64,000 bases of DNA from Kutzneria buriramensis (GCF_003387475.1 NZ_QUNO01000003.1:372001-436000); one strand, 5' to 3'; numbered from the stretch's first letter, positions 8,565 through 17,322 are shown. Notes: generated from the letters alone by a model not told the origin. Program-made: numbers and translations.

Positions 8565-8980
8565 GACAGCACCTCCGCCAGCGTGTCGAGCTGGCTGTTC
8601 GTGCCCTGCTCGCGCCACTGCGGCTGCTCCATGTCGTCCAGGTACGCACCCTGCTCGGTGAGCACCAGCCGGGTCCCGTCGCCGTCGGCGACGAACTCCA
8701 CGGTCGTCTGCGAGACCGTCGACAGCTTGTCGCCGTCGTGCAGGGTCGCGCAGTAGACGATCCGCTCGCCGGGCACGATGTCCCGGTACGTCGCCTCGAA
8801 CCGCAACTGTCCGCCGCTGGCGACTTCCTTGCCGCCGACCCGGAAATCCAGCTCGTGGTGATGGCCGGGGGCCGTCAGCCAGCGGGCCTTCATCGCCGGG
8901 TCGGCGAAGGCCGCGAACACCTTGCCGGGCGGCTGCGGGTAGTTCCGGTCGATGGTGAACGTCGAGTGCTTCGTGGTCAT
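8561..8980 (-). CDS. SRPBCC (AHSA1-like) domain protein
   Basis: A 139-residue START/Bet v1-like protein of the activator-of-Hsp90 homologue (AHSA1-like) group. The signature is the N-terminal IDRNYPQPPGKVFAAFADPA followed by the tryptophan turn ARWLTAPG, then VEFVADGDGTRLVLTEQGAY. The hydrophobic cavity of this fold binds lipids or other small molecules; no enzyme activity can be assigned. The pairing of an ArsR regulator with an AHSA1-like protein is a very common actinobacterial two-gene unit. Its ATG overlaps the arsR stop (ATGA, 8977-8980), and its stop overlaps the next gene in the same way. Confidence 0.88.
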   Translation of the reverse strand: MTTKHSTFTIDRNYPQPPGKVFAAFADPAMKARWLTAPGHHHELDFRVGGKEVASGGQLRFEATYRDIVPGERIVYCATLHDGDKLSTVSQTTVEFVADGDGTRLVLTEQGAYLDDMEQPQWREQGTNSQLDTLAEVLS

Positions 8981-9303
8981 GTCGTTCCCTCCTCGTCCAG
9001 TACCTCGGCGAGCCGGTCCAGCCATCGCTCCCAGGCCGTGCGGCGCTCGTGCAGCCACTGCTCCGCCGCCCGCAGCCCCGCCGGGTCGACCTGGCAGGAG
9101 CGGACGCGGCCGACCTTCTCCGTGCGGACCAGTCCACACGCCTCCAGCACCTGGAGGTGCTGCACGACCGCCGCGAGCGTGATCGGCAGCGGCGCCGCCA
9201 GCTCGCTCACCGTCGCCGGGCCGCGGGTCAGCCGGTCGACCAGCCCGCGCCGGGTCGGGTCGGCCAGCGCCTGGAACACCCGATCCAGCTCATCGTTAAG
9301 CAC
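8977..9303 (-). CDS. ArsR family transcriptional regulator
   Basis: A 108-residue winged-helix ArsR/SmtB-type repressor. The N-terminus DRVFQALADPTRRGLVDRL and the recognition helix region AAVVQHLQVLEACGLVRTEK are diagnostic. It has no metal-binding cysteine box (the ELCVCDL-type motif is absent), so a metal ligand is unlikely. The C-terminal WLHERRTAWERWLDRL belongs to the subgroup paired with AHSA1-like SRPBCC proteins. The promoter immediately upstream carries an inverted repeat overlapping the -10 and -35 elements, so autoregulation of the operon is expected. Confidence 0.92.
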   Translation of the reverse strand: MLNDELDRVFQALADPTRRGLVDRLTRGPATVSELAAPLPITLAAVVQHLQVLEACGLVRTEKVGRVRSCQVDPAGLRAAEQWLHERRTAWERWLDRLAEVLDEEGTT

Positions 9304-9337
9304 ACACTTGAGTATTCACCCACCCAACACTCAAGTC
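9304..9337 (-). promoter_or_regulatory. ArsR operon promoter with overlapping operator
   Basis: Reading leftward, a -35 TTGACT (9332-9337), a 17-bp spacer and a -10 AATACT (9309-9314) precede the arsR start at 9303. The inverted repeat ACTTGAGT (9304-9311) / ACTCAAGT (9327-9334) overlaps both elements, a natural position for ArsR repression. The gap between flanking genes is only 39 bp. Confidence 0.65.
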
Positions 9338-9342
9338 AAGGC

Positions 9343-9873
9343 TTAAGTATTGGGCAGCCACCTCGACAGCTCCGCGGTGATCCGCCGGACGATGACGACC
9401 GCGAGGACCGCCGCCACCGCTTCGGCCACCGCACAGAGCAGCACCGGCCAGCGCACCGGCAGATTCCACAGCACCGCCGGGCCGAGGACGAACGAGAACA
9501 GGAACGTCGCCCACCACCAGCGCACGATCGTCGGCCGGCCGAACCCGGCCGCCTGCCACACGTCCGCGACGAGCTGGTACGGCCATACCAGGTTGATCCC
9601 CGGCACCAGCCAGGCGCCGAACGCCCACGCCAAGGCCCGCCGATGCCGACCGTGCCCGGCCGACCGTCTCCGAGCGGACCACAGCCACGCCATGAAGGTC
9701 ACGGCGGCCATGCCCGCCCACACCACACGGTTGTGCCAAGGCGAGGGGCTGTCCGGCACCGTGGCGTACTGGATCTCGTACAGCACATCCGGCAGGGCGG
9801 TCAGCCCGATGAACACCTGCGTGGTGATGGCCACGAAGGGCGGCTGCTGCCACCCGGGAATCGGTATGCCCAT
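9343..9873 (-). CDS. DUF4328 family membrane protein, copy A
   Basis: A 176-residue membrane protein of the DUF4328 type. The diagnostic stretch is WLWSARRRSA, then AFGAWLVPGINLVWPYQLVA and the tryptophan run VRWWWATF. About four to five hydrophobic segments are seen. It is the shortest and most diverged of three tandem paralogues (9343, 9926, 10603), lacking part of the N-terminal segment and the usual asparagine-rich cytoplasmic loop. Function unknown; the family is common next to kinases and regulators in actinomycetes. It ends 39 bp before the arsR start. Confidence 0.8.
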   Translation of the reverse strand: MGIPIPGWQQPPFVAITTQVFIGLTALPDVLYEIQYATVPDSPSPWHNRVVWAGMAAVTFMAWLWSARRRSAGHGRHRRALAWAFGAWLVPGINLVWPYQLVADVWQAAGFGRPTIVRWWWATFLFSFVLGPAVLWNLPVRWPVLLCAVAEAVAAVLAVVIVRRITAELSRWLPNT

Positions 9874-9925
9874 GGGAGCCCCTCCCCTGTGCCGATGGGA
9901 CGGGCACAGGGGAGGAACGGTTCCG

Positions 9926-10552
9926 TCAAGCGGCGGCCCGCGTCTGCCATTCGGTGATCCGGCGGATCACCAGCACCGCGAACACCGCGGCGGCGACGAG
10001 CAGCAAACCGGCCGCGATGGCCGCCACGCTGTCGGTGTCGCTCCGCCGGAACTGGCCGACGACGCCGGCGGCCAGGAACGTCAGCCACCAGGCCAGCACC
10101 AGACCGTCGCCGGAGCCGTCGCTCGGCTTGCTGGCCCGCCACACGTCCACGACGTACTGGTACGGGAACCAGAAGTTGACGATCGGGCACACCCAGCAGC
10201 CGATGGCCCACCCCTTGCCCAGCCGCTGTGTCTGCGGACCGGCGATCGCCTCCACGTTCGACCGCACCCGCCACAGCCACACGATGAACACCACACCCGC
10301 GGCGAGCAGCGTGGACAGGAAACCCGCCGACAACAGCACCGACTGTCGGACGGCCCCTTCCAGGGCAGCGATCAACTCCAGCAGGGTGAACAAGGCCGCG
10401 AGACCCACCAGCACGGACGCCGCGATCGCCAGTCCGCCGACCGGCCGCGGGCGCATGTCGCCGTAATACCGGTACTCGCCCGGCATCGGCACGCCGAGCG
10501 GCGGCATGCCACGGTTCTGCTCCATCTGCACTTCCCCCTTCGGGTGACACAC
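9926..10552 (-). CDS. DUF4328 family membrane protein, copy B
   Basis: A 208-residue paralogue with a short proline-rich cytoplasmic N-terminus (MEQNRGMPPLGVPMPGEYRY) and then the DUF4328 core: WLWRVRSNVEAI, GWAIGCWVCPIVNFWFPYQY, VVDVWRASKP, and a last membrane helix before the shared ending VIRRITEWQ. The C-terminal motif (V/I)RRIT recurs in all three copies. It is followed after 52 bp by copy A and preceded by copy C (50-bp gap), so the three probably form one transcription unit. No enzymatic motif is visible. Confidence 0.85.
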   Translation of the reverse strand: MCHPKGEVQMEQNRGMPPLGVPMPGEYRYYGDMRPRPVGGLAIAASVLVGLAALFTLLELIAALEGAVRQSVLLSAGFLSTLLAAGVVFIVWLWRVRSNVEAIAGPQTQRLGKGWAIGCWVCPIVNFWFPYQYVVDVWRASKPSDGSGDGLVLAWWLTFLAAGVVGQFRRSDTDSVAAIAAGLLLVAAAVFAVLVIRRITEWQTRAAA

Positions 10553-10602
10553 CCCGACCCGGAGCGGGACAGTACAGACGAACAGTCACGTTCTCACCCG
10601 GG

Positions 10603-11193
10603 TTACCGAGCCGAGACCTCGAGCGCCTGCCAGTCGGTGATGCGGCGGACGACCAGCAGCGCGAGCACGCCGGCGGCGAGGTTGAGCACACAGGCGGCGA
10701 TCAGCGGCGTCGGGTCGACGATGCCTGCGAACGAGATGAACCGGGTGAACACCCAGGACAGCGCGAAGGTCGTCCACCACCACACGACCACGCCCTCGCG
10801 GCCGTCCCGGCCGTGCGCGCTGGCCCGCCACACGTCGACCACGACCTGGTACGGGAACCAGAAGTTGACCACCGGGCAGAACCAGGCGCCGATCACCCAC
10901 TCCCGGGTGAGCCGCTGCCCGTGCGGGCCGACCAGCAGCTCGGCGTTGGCCCGGGCCCGCCACAGCCACACGATGAACGCGACGGCGGCGGCCACCAGCG
11001 CGCCGGCGTTGACCCACAGCACCACGTCGTCGAGCGCGGTCATGCCGTTCACGTCGGCGACGGTCTCGACGATGTCGGTGACGAGCACGAGCGCGATCAG
11101 CGCGGAGGCCACGATCGCGCGAGTACCGACCGGTTTCCAGTTCTTCGGCCGCCGCGGCGCGCGCGCCGGCGCGGTTGTCCTCGTTCTGCTCAC
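10603..11193 (-). CDS. DUF4328 family membrane protein, copy C
   Basis: A 196-residue paralogue with a basic N-terminus (RTRTTAPARAPRRPKNWKP) before the first membrane segment. The core WLWRARANAEL, EWVIGAWFCPVVNFWFPYQV, VDVWRAS and VVWWWTTF is close to copy B, and the end reads VVRRITDWQ. It is the first gene of the triplet; upstream there are only 44 bp to the stop of the DasR-like gene, so transcription may read in from that unit. Local tandem duplication is the simplest origin. Confidence 0.85.
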   Translation of the reverse strand: MSRTRTTAPARAPRRPKNWKPVGTRAIVASALIALVLVTDIVETVADVNGMTALDDVVLWVNAGALVAAAVAFIVWLWRARANAELLVGPHGQRLTREWVIGAWFCPVVNFWFPYQVVVDVWRASAHGRDGREGVVVWWWTTFALSWVFTRFISFAGIVDPTPLIAACVLNLAAGVLALLVVRRITDWQALEVSAR

Positions 11194-11237
11194 AATGCTC
11201 CCCTGACGGTCTTTCCAACCACCTTAGGGAAACAACG

Positions 11238-11996
11238 TCACAGATTGAGCTGTGTTACGAAGCTGAAACGGTCACCACGATAGAGAGAACGGACGCGTTC
11301 GACCGGCACGCCGGCATCGTCCCTGGTCACACGGTGCAGCAACAGCATCGGCACCGCGGGATTGGTGCCGATGAGCAGCGCTTCCCGCGGGGTGGCGAGC
11401 ACCGTCTCCACCCGTTCCTCGGCGTGCGCGAGCACGATACCCAGCTGCCGTGTCAAATACGCGTACAACGACGTGGCCGGATCGAAGACGGACAACAGAT
11501 CGGGAAAACGACGAGCCGACAGATAGGTCGATTCCAGCCCGATCCGCTCCGAATCGGCCAGCAGCACCCGCTCGATGTGCAGCACCGGGTCGGCCGGCGC
11601 GATGCCGAGGTCGGCGGCCAGCCGGTCGTCGGCGGCGAGGTGCTCGCCGGTGATCAGGTACCGGCTCGGCTCCACGCCCTGGCTGCGCATGCCCTCCGTG
11701 TAGCTGACCAGCGCCAGCGGCTGCACCAGCTTCGGCGGGGCGACGAACGTGCCGGCCCCCTGCCGGCGCACCAGCCGCCCCTCCAGCACGAGCTCGCTGA
11801 CCGCCTGCCGGAACGTCACACGGGACACCTCGAACCGTTCCGCCAGCTCACGTTCGGACGGCAGCGCGACGCCATCGCCGAGTTCCTCGATCAGCGTCAG
11901 CAGCCGCGCCTTGACGGCGTAGTACCGCGGCACCCGGCCGTGCTCCGGAATCCCCGCACGGACCGGTTCCCCCGCGCGGTGTGGCGGCGTGGACAC
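11238..11996 (-). CDS. DasR-like GntR/HutC family regulator
   Basis: A 252-residue regulator with a winged-helix domain (about residues 24-92; ALPSERELAERFEVSRVTFR, then EGRLVRRQGAGTFVAPP) and a UTRA effector domain. It resembles Streptomyces DasR along its whole length: RVPRYYAVK, LVSYTEGMRSQG, ADDRLA, ESTYLSARRFP, ATPREALL and the ending RSLYRGDRFSFV all have close counterparts. DasR senses amino-sugar phosphates and controls chitin use, PTS genes and antibiotics. A dre-like site precedes the GH16/GH18 operon at 49.9 kb, a plausible target. The GTG start lies 13 bp after the stop of the acetyltransferase gene, so it is probably cotranscribed with acuC and that gene. Orthology to DasR rather than a paralogue is likely but unproven. 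Confidence 0.82.
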   Translation of the reverse strand: MSTPPHRAGEPVRAGIPEHGRVPRYYAVKARLLTLIEELGDGVALPSERELAERFEVSRVTFRQAVSELVLEGRLVRRQGAGTFVAPPKLVQPLALVSYTEGMRSQGVEPSRYLITGEHLAADDRLAADLGIAPADPVLHIERVLLADSERIGLESTYLSARRFPDLLSVFDPATSLYAYLTRQLGIVLAHAEERVETVLATPREALLIGTNPAVPMLLLHRVTRDDAGVPVERVRSLYRGDRFSFVTQLNL

Positions 11997-12009
11997 GGTT
12001 CGAGCTTAG

Positions 12010-14616
12010 TCAGTCCGTGGCGAGCGGCCGCAGCCGGCGCGGTCCGGCGTCCGGTTGCGACGGTGGCTCGCCGACCGTGATCCGCGCGGAGCTCACGAAC
12101 GCCCCCGCCGCCGAGGCCAGCACCGGTTCCAGCACCAACCGCCGCACCTCGGGCAGATCCTCGGCGAGCGCGGACAGCCGCAGCGCCAGGTCTTCCAGCG
12201 CGGACAGGTCGGCGGGATGCCCGCCGCGGTAGCCGGCCAGCAGCGGCGCCGCCTTCGGCGCCCGCACCAACGCCGCCGCGTCCTGGTCGGTCATCGGCAC
12301 GGACCGGTACGCGCGGTCGCCGAGCAGGTCGCTGACCACGCCGCCGAGGCCGAAGCTCACCAGCGTGCCGAACGACGGGTCGTCCTGGAGCCCCAGCTGG
12401 CACGACACGCCCTTGGGGGCCATCTGCTGCACGTACATCTCGCTGGACCCGGAGACTTCCAGCAGATCGCGGTACGCGGAGCGCACCGCCTCCTCGCTGC
12501 CCAGATCCAGCCGTACGCCAAGGAAATCCGTACGGTGCCGCAGCTGCTCGCTGGTCGACTTCAGCACCACCGGGTAGCCCAGCTCCGCACACGCCGACAC
12601 CGCGTCGTCCACAGTGGACACAGTTCGGAACGGCACCACCTCGATGCCGTAGCAGGCCAACAGCGCAACGACGTCCTCGTCGCTGGACGTCTTCAGCACC
12701 AGCTCGCGCGCCCGCTCGCCGTCGATGCCCTCGGGCCGTACGAACTCGCCGCGCGGCCGTGACCGCCACTGCGCGTACCGGGTCGCCCGTGCCAACGCGG
12801 AGACCGCACGCTCCGGGCTCGGGTACGACGGCACGGAACCGCGCTGCGGCGACCCGTCCGGGCCCGGCACCGCCAGCTCGTCCGGCACGCCCTCGACGGC
12901 GAGAAACGTTGACACCATCGGCTTCTCGACGCCGGCCTCGCGCAGCGCGGAGGCGTAGGCGCCGGCCGGCACGGCGATCGGCGGCACGAACACGACCACC
13001 AGCGCGTCGACGTCCTCGCACTGCGCCGTCGACCGGACCGCCTCGGCGAACACCTCCGGACCGGCGTGGGCCCCGACGTCCACCGGCTCGCGCGCGAGCT
13101 CCAATCCCTGCGCCAGCAAGGCATCCGCGGCCAGCAGACCGATCGCCGTCGAGTTGCCGACGACCGCCACCCGCGGCCCCGTCGGCAGCGGCTGGTGCGC
13201 CAGCAGCAGCGCCGTGTCGAACAACTGCCCCAGCGTCTCGACGCGGATCACGCCCGTCTGCTCGAACAGCTGCTGCACGCTGGCCTCGTCGACCTGCACC
13301 GACACCGCCAGCCCCGGATTCACCGCGTGCCGCCCGGTCTTCACGGCCACGATCGGCTTGCTGCGCCCCAACCGCCGCGCCAGCCGCGCGAACTTGCGCG
13401 GGTTGCCGAAGGATTCCAGGTACAGCAACACAACGTCGGTCGCCGGGTCGTCCGCCCAGTACTGCAACAGGTCGTTTCCGGAGACGTCGGCGCGGTTGCC
13501 CGCCGACACGAACGTCGACAACCCGAGGCCACGCGCCGCCGCCGTGGCGAGAATCGCCGTGCCCAGGGCGCCGGACTGGCAGAAGAAGCCCGTACGGCCA
13601 CGGCCCGGCAGCTTCGGCGCGAGCGTCGCGTTCAACCGGACCTCGGGATCGGTGTTGACGACGCCGAGCGCGTTCGGCCCCACCACCCGCATGCCGTGCG
13701 CGCGGGCCTCCGCCACGAGTCGGCGCTCGCTGTCGCGGCCCATGCCCGCCGACACCACCACCAGCGTCTTCACGCCCTTGGCGAGGCACGCGTCCAGCAC
13801 CTCGTCGATGACCGCGGCAGGGATCGCCACGATGGCGAGATCCACGTCGTCGGGAATGTCCAGCACCGACGGGTACGCGCGCACGCCCCGCACCGACCGG
13901 TGCTCGGGGTTGACCGGGTACACCGGCCCCGCGAAGTCGGCCACCAGCAGGTTCGTCAGCACCGCGTGCCCGATCTTGGCGTGGTCGGTGGACGCCCCGA
14001 TCAGCGCCACCGACCGCGGCGTGAGCAGGTTGCGCACGCTGCGCGCCTCCGCCGCCTGCTCACGGGCGCGCGCCACCGCCACGGACTGCTCGGTCGGGTC
14101 GATGGCGAACTCCAGGTGCAGCGTCCCCTCGTCGAACGAGCGCGCGATCTGGTAGCCGGCGTCCCGGAACACGCGCACCATCTGGCTGTTCTCCGCCAGT
14201 ACCTCGGCGACGAACCGCGTCAGGCCGCTCTCCCGCGCCGCCGCGGCCAGGTGCTCCAGCAGGATCGAGCCCAGCCCGCGGCCCTGGTGCGCGTCGGCCA
14301 CCACGAACGCGACCTCCGCCGAGTCGCCCTCGCCCAGCCGGTCGTAGCGGCCCACGGCGACGATGTCGTGGCCCAGCAGCGCCACGAACGCCACGCGGTC
14401 GCAGTGGTCGACCGTGGTGAACCGCTCCAGGTCGCGCTGGGGCATCCGCGGATACGGCCCGAAGTAGCGGAAGTAGCGCGTGCGCTCGGACAGCCGGCCG
14501 TGGAACGCCACCAGCCGATCCGCGTCGTCCGGCGTGATCGGTCTCAGGTGGACGGTGCCGCCGTCGGACAGCACCACGTCGGCTTCCCAGTGCCCGGGGT
14601 AGTCGTACGGGTCCAT
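12010..14616 (-). CDS. GNAT acetyltransferase / ADP-forming acyl-CoA ligase-like protein (Pat-type lysine acetyltransferase)
   Basis: An 868-residue fusion. The N-terminal GNAT domain (about residues 18-175) has the acetyl-CoA loop DAHQGRGLGSILLEHL. The rest matches the ADP-forming acetyl-CoA synthetase fold: a CoA-binding Rossmann part (RSVALIGASTDHAKIGHAVL), succinyl-CoA-ligase-like domains (GFFCQSGALGTAI) and an ATP-grasp-like C-terminus (LGYPVVLKSTSEQLRHRTDF). Pat-type enzymes of this architecture acetylate and switch off acetyl-CoA synthetase, and the ligase part usually only senses metabolites. The phospho-histidine region is not recognisable as active. AcuC, the matching deacetylase, ends 3 bp upstream, so writer and eraser are cotranscribed. 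Confidence 0.87.
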   Translation of the reverse strand: MDPYDYPGHWEADVVLSDGGTVHLRPITPDDADRLVAFHGRLSERTRYFRYFGPYPRMPQRDLERFTTVDHCDRVAFVALLGHDIVAVGRYDRLGEGDSAEVAFVVADAHQGRGLGSILLEHLAAAARESGLTRFVAEVLAENSQMVRVFRDAGYQIARSFDEGTLHLEFAIDPTEQSVAVARAREQAAEARSVRNLLTPRSVALIGASTDHAKIGHAVLTNLLVADFAGPVYPVNPEHRSVRGVRAYPSVLDIPDDVDLAIVAIPAAVIDEVLDACLAKGVKTLVVVSAGMGRDSERRLVAEARAHGMRVVGPNALGVVNTDPEVRLNATLAPKLPGRGRTGFFCQSGALGTAILATAAARGLGLSTFVSAGNRADVSGNDLLQYWADDPATDVVLLYLESFGNPRKFARLARRLGRSKPIVAVKTGRHAVNPGLAVSVQVDEASVQQLFEQTGVIRVETLGQLFDTALLLAHQPLPTGPRVAVVGNSTAIGLLAADALLAQGLELAREPVDVGAHAGPEVFAEAVRSTAQCEDVDALVVVFVPPIAVPAGAYASALREAGVEKPMVSTFLAVEGVPDELAVPGPDGSPQRGSVPSYPSPERAVSALARATRYAQWRSRPRGEFVRPEGIDGERARELVLKTSSDEDVVALLACYGIEVVPFRTVSTVDDAVSACAELGYPVVLKSTSEQLRHRTDFLGVRLDLGSEEAVRSAYRDLLEVSGSSEMYVQQMAPKGVSCQLGLQDDPSFGTLVSFGLGGVVSDLLGDRAYRSVPMTDQDAAALVRAPKAAPLLAGYRGGHPADLSALEDLALRLSALAEDLPEVRRLVLEPVLASAAGAFVSSARITVGEPPSQPDAGPRRLRPLATD

Positions 14617-14619
14617 CGT

Positions 14620-15768
14620 TCAGTCTCTCGGGTCATCGGGGTCGAGCCCGTGCAACGGGAACACAGCGCGGCGCGTGCCCAGCACCGCCATGTCGACGGG
14701 GTCGCCGCCACCGCCCGACCACGGCAGGAACGACGTGCCGCCGCCGTCGGTCATGTCCGGCACGCCGAGGCGCTGCGCCCAGTCGCTCGGCAGCTCCGTG
14801 CGTACGGGTATGTCGCGGTCCAGCGCCGTGGCGAGCAGGTGCGTCCACGAGCGCGGCACCACGCGCCGCAGCTGGTAGCCGCCACCGCCCACGGCCAGCC
14901 AGCGGCCGCCGTGCTCGACGGCGAGCTCACGCAGCGCCTGGTAGATCGCGCGGTGGCCGTCAACGGTCAACCCGAGGTGCGCCAGCGGGTCATCCCGGTG
15001 CGTGTCCACACCGCACTGTGTCACCAGCGCCTGCGGCTGGAAGGCGCGCAGCAGCGACGGCACCACGGCGTGGAACGCGCGCAGCCAGTGCTCATCGGTG
15101 GTGCCCGGGGGCAGCGGCAGGTTCACGGACGTGCCGTACGCGTCGCCGACGCCCAGCTCGCGGGCGTAACCGGTGCCGGGCCACAGCGTCGCCGGGTGTT
15201 GGTGCAGGGAAATCGTCAGCACCCGTGGGTCGTCGTAGAACGCCACCTGCACGCCGTCGCCGTGATGCACGTCCGTGTCGACGTAGGCCACGCGCTCCAC
15301 GCCACGGTCCAGCAGCCGGTCGATCGCCGCCACGCAGTCGTTGTACACGCAGAAGCCGGCTGCCTCGTCGCGCATCGCGTGATGCAGCCCGCCGCCGATG
15401 TTGACCACGCGGTCCGTCTCCCCGGCCAGCAGCAGCTCGGCCGCGGCCAGCGAGGAGCCCAGCACCAGGCTGGCCGCCTCGTGCATGTGCGGGAACACCG
15501 GGTTGTCCATGGTCCCTAGGCCGTGCCCGACGCCCAGCGGCGACTCCGGCGCCGCCTTCACCGCGGCGATGTACTCGGCCGAGTGAACCCGTAACACCTC
15601 CTGCTCGGTGGCCGGCGCCGGCCGGATCGGCTCGACCCCCTCCAGCACGCCCAGCGCCCGCGCCAGGCCCATGGTCAGGTCCAGGCGGACGGGGTTGAGC
15701 GGGTGGTCGGCCCCCATGTCGTAGCCCAGCAGCGTGTCGTCCCACACGACTCCGGCAAGCTTGCCCAT
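14620..15768 (-). CDS. acuC: AcuC-type lysine deacetylase
   Basis: A 382-residue class I-like histone deacetylase-fold protein. The zinc/charge-relay motifs are intact: NIGGGLHHAMRDEAAGFCVY, then DTDVHHGDGVQ with the paired histidines, the loop LHQHPATLWPGTG, QCGVDTHRDDPL and the tyrosine turn GGGGYQ. AcuC removes acetyl groups, classically from acetyl-CoA synthetase. The ATG at 15768 is taken as start because the conserved DDTLLGYDMGADHP follows at once. The protein is followed 3 bp later by the GNAT/ligase acetyltransferase and then by the DasR-like regulator. Confidence 0.93.
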   Translation of the reverse strand: MGKLAGVVWDDTLLGYDMGADHPLNPVRLDLTMGLARALGVLEGVEPIRPAPATEQEVLRVHSAEYIAAVKAAPESPLGVGHGLGTMDNPVFPHMHEAASLVLGSSLAAAELLLAGETDRVVNIGGGLHHAMRDEAAGFCVYNDCVAAIDRLLDRGVERVAYVDTDVHHGDGVQVAFYDDPRVLTISLHQHPATLWPGTGYARELGVGDAYGTSVNLPLPPGTTDEHWLRAFHAVVPSLLRAFQPQALVTQCGVDTHRDDPLAHLGLTVDGHRAIYQALRELAVEHGGRWLAVGGGGYQLRRVVPRSWTHLLATALDRDIPVRTELPSDWAQRLGVPDMTDGGGTSFLPWSGGGGDPVDMAVLGTRRAVFPLHGLDPDDPRD

Positions 15769-15834
15769 GACGACCAAGGTAGGCGCTGGACGCCGGGGTT
15801 GCCCGGGTGTGCCTGCCTGGTGGACTCTTGAGGG

Positions 15835-16173
15835 GTGAGTGAGGAACTGATCCGCCTGGATCTCGATGACTCCGGCGTCGGTGTCGACCTGCCCCGCCCG
15901 AATGATCAGAAGGACCAGGTGCAAGGGGTCCCCTACCGTCCCGTCGAGTTCCGGGACGACGATCTGCCAACCGCATTGGAACGGGCCGCGGCCTGGCTGC
16001 GGCAGGCGCAGGAGTGGCTCGGCGAGCCGATCGACGTGATCGCCATCCACCTGGACTACGACGACACGCCCAGCGCGCCGTACTACGACGTCAAGCTGCT
16101 CTGCAACGAGGAAGACCTGGCCGGCGCGCCGCTCGCCCTGCGTGAACGGTCACAGGAGCAGTCCGGCGACTAG
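15835..16173 (+). CDS. Small acidic protein of unknown function
   Basis: A 112-residue, strongly acidic soluble protein starting at a GTG (66 bp from the divergent acuC). The visible features are a central helix LERAAAWLRQAQEWLGEP, then the strand-turn VIAIHLDYDDTPSAPYYDVK and a C-terminal charged tail. There is no signal, membrane segment or metal motif. I do not recognise the family. Its length, start, and open frame with normal third-position GC support a real gene. Confidence 0.65.
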   Translation: MSEELIRLDLDDSGVGVDLPRPNDQKDQVQGVPYRPVEFRDDDLPTALERAAAWLRQAQEWLGEPIDVIAIHLDYDDTPSAPYYDVKLLCNEEDLAGAPLALRERSQEQSGD

Positions 16174-16215
16174 TCCGACGGCGCCGGCGGGCCCGCGCCC
16201 GCCGGCGCCACCCCC

Positions 16216-17250
16216 TCAGCGGTCGCCGTGCACCGCCCGGTGCACGGCGTCCCGCAGCGCGTTCGCACGGGCGTCGGTCAGCGTCCGCTCCAGGTCACGC
16301 AGCACCACCCGGAGCAGCACGTTCTTCTCCCCGGTGCGCAGGCCCAGCCGGTCCCGGGCGACCGGCGGCAGCAGCTCGCCCGCGGTCTCGGCCAGCACCT
16401 GGATCTCCTCTACGACGTGCGCGTCCGCGCCGAGCGCCTCCCGCACCGCCGCGCCGAGCTGCTCGGCGTCCATGTCGGCGGCCACCGCCACCGACAGGTC
16501 GCGGCGGATCGGCGGCTTCATCGACACCGGCCGATAGGGCTGGAGGTCCAGCAGCTGGCTCGCGATGCGCGGCTCGGCCGAGCGCAGCAGCCGGATGTCG
16601 TCGATTCCCTTGCGCAGCATGAGAAGCCGGTCCAGGCCGAGGCCCATCGCCAGCCCGTGGCAGAGGTCCGGCCTGGCCAGTCCGCACTCGCCGACCTCCA
16701 CGCCGTCGACGATGATTTCCTTGCCCCGCACCGTGTACGGATGCTCGGACGGCAGCAGGGTGGTGGTCGCGCCGGGCACGGCCGCTCGTGCGACTGTTTC
16801 GGCGAGCTCGCGCAAGTCGTTGTCGGACAAGCCTTCCCGGACGAGCCAGAGGTCGAGTTGGTGCGGTTGACCGACATGCTGGCGGTCGATGGCGTCCCGC
16901 CGGTAGCACAGGCCGGGACAGCTCAGCAGCGCGTCGCCGTCGAGGTTCTCGAGCAGCGGCGGGATCATCGCGGTCGTGTGCGCGCGGAGCATCAGATCCG
17001 GCCTGAGGTAACGGGAGTACCGCTCGTCACGGGCGGCGGCGTCGGCCGGGTAGCCGAGGCGGTCGTAGTTGTCGGCGACCGGCACCACGGGGTTCGCGCG
17101 GTGCCGGCGCACCGGCAGCCCGGCCCACTCCGACACGTGCTGCTCGATCTCGGCGAGCAGCAGCTGCATCGCGTGCGGGCCCTGGTGGGGGTCGGTGAGG
17201 TCGCGGACGGCCAGCGCCGCCCGCACCTGGTCGGCGGTCATGAGGTTCAT
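16216..17250 (-). CDS. Stand-alone PheS-like class II ligase with FDX-ACB domain
   Basis: This 344-residue protein combines a PheRS alpha-type catalytic core with a C-terminal ferredoxin-fold anticodon-binding domain. Class II motif 2 is seen in CPGLCYRRDAIDRQHVGQPH and motif 3 in GLGLDRLLMLRKGIDDIR; the FDX-ACB part begins at KPPIRRDLSVAVAA. The N-terminal coiled coil of bacterial PheS is missing and no pheT is nearby. The layout recalls monomeric mitochondrial PheRS and the stand-alone PheS-related ligases of some actinomycetes (for example SrmL), whose substrate is unsettled. The ATG at 17250 is preferred over a GTG at 17301 because AGGA lies nine bases upstream. A hairpin occupies the leader. 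Confidence 0.82.
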   Translation of the reverse strand: MNLMTADQVRAALAVRDLTDPHQGPHAMQLLLAEIEQHVSEWAGLPVRRHRANPVVPVADNYDRLGYPADAAARDERYSRYLRPDLMLRAHTTAMIPPLLENLDGDALLSCPGLCYRRDAIDRQHVGQPHQLDLWLVREGLSDNDLRELAETVARAAVPGATTTLLPSEHPYTVRGKEIIVDGVEVGECGLARPDLCHGLAMGLGLDRLLMLRKGIDDIRLLRSAEPRIASQLLDLQPYRPVSMKPPIRRDLSVAVAADMDAEQLGAAVREALGADAHVVEEIQVLAETAGELLPPVARDRLGLRTGEKNVLLRVVLRDLERTLTDARANALRDAVHRAVHGDR

Positions 17251-17322
17251 GGCTTCGGGTCCTGACGTGAGCTGGGAGGTGGCCGCGAGCCCCCTCGGCA
17301 CCCCGTCAGAACGCGCGACTCA

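Noticed and set aside
12607-12619. GTCCACAGTGGAC palindrome as a DnaA or regulator site
   Set aside because: It lies inside the conserved coding region of the acetyltransferase gene and lacks the full TTGTCCACA box; coincidence is likely.
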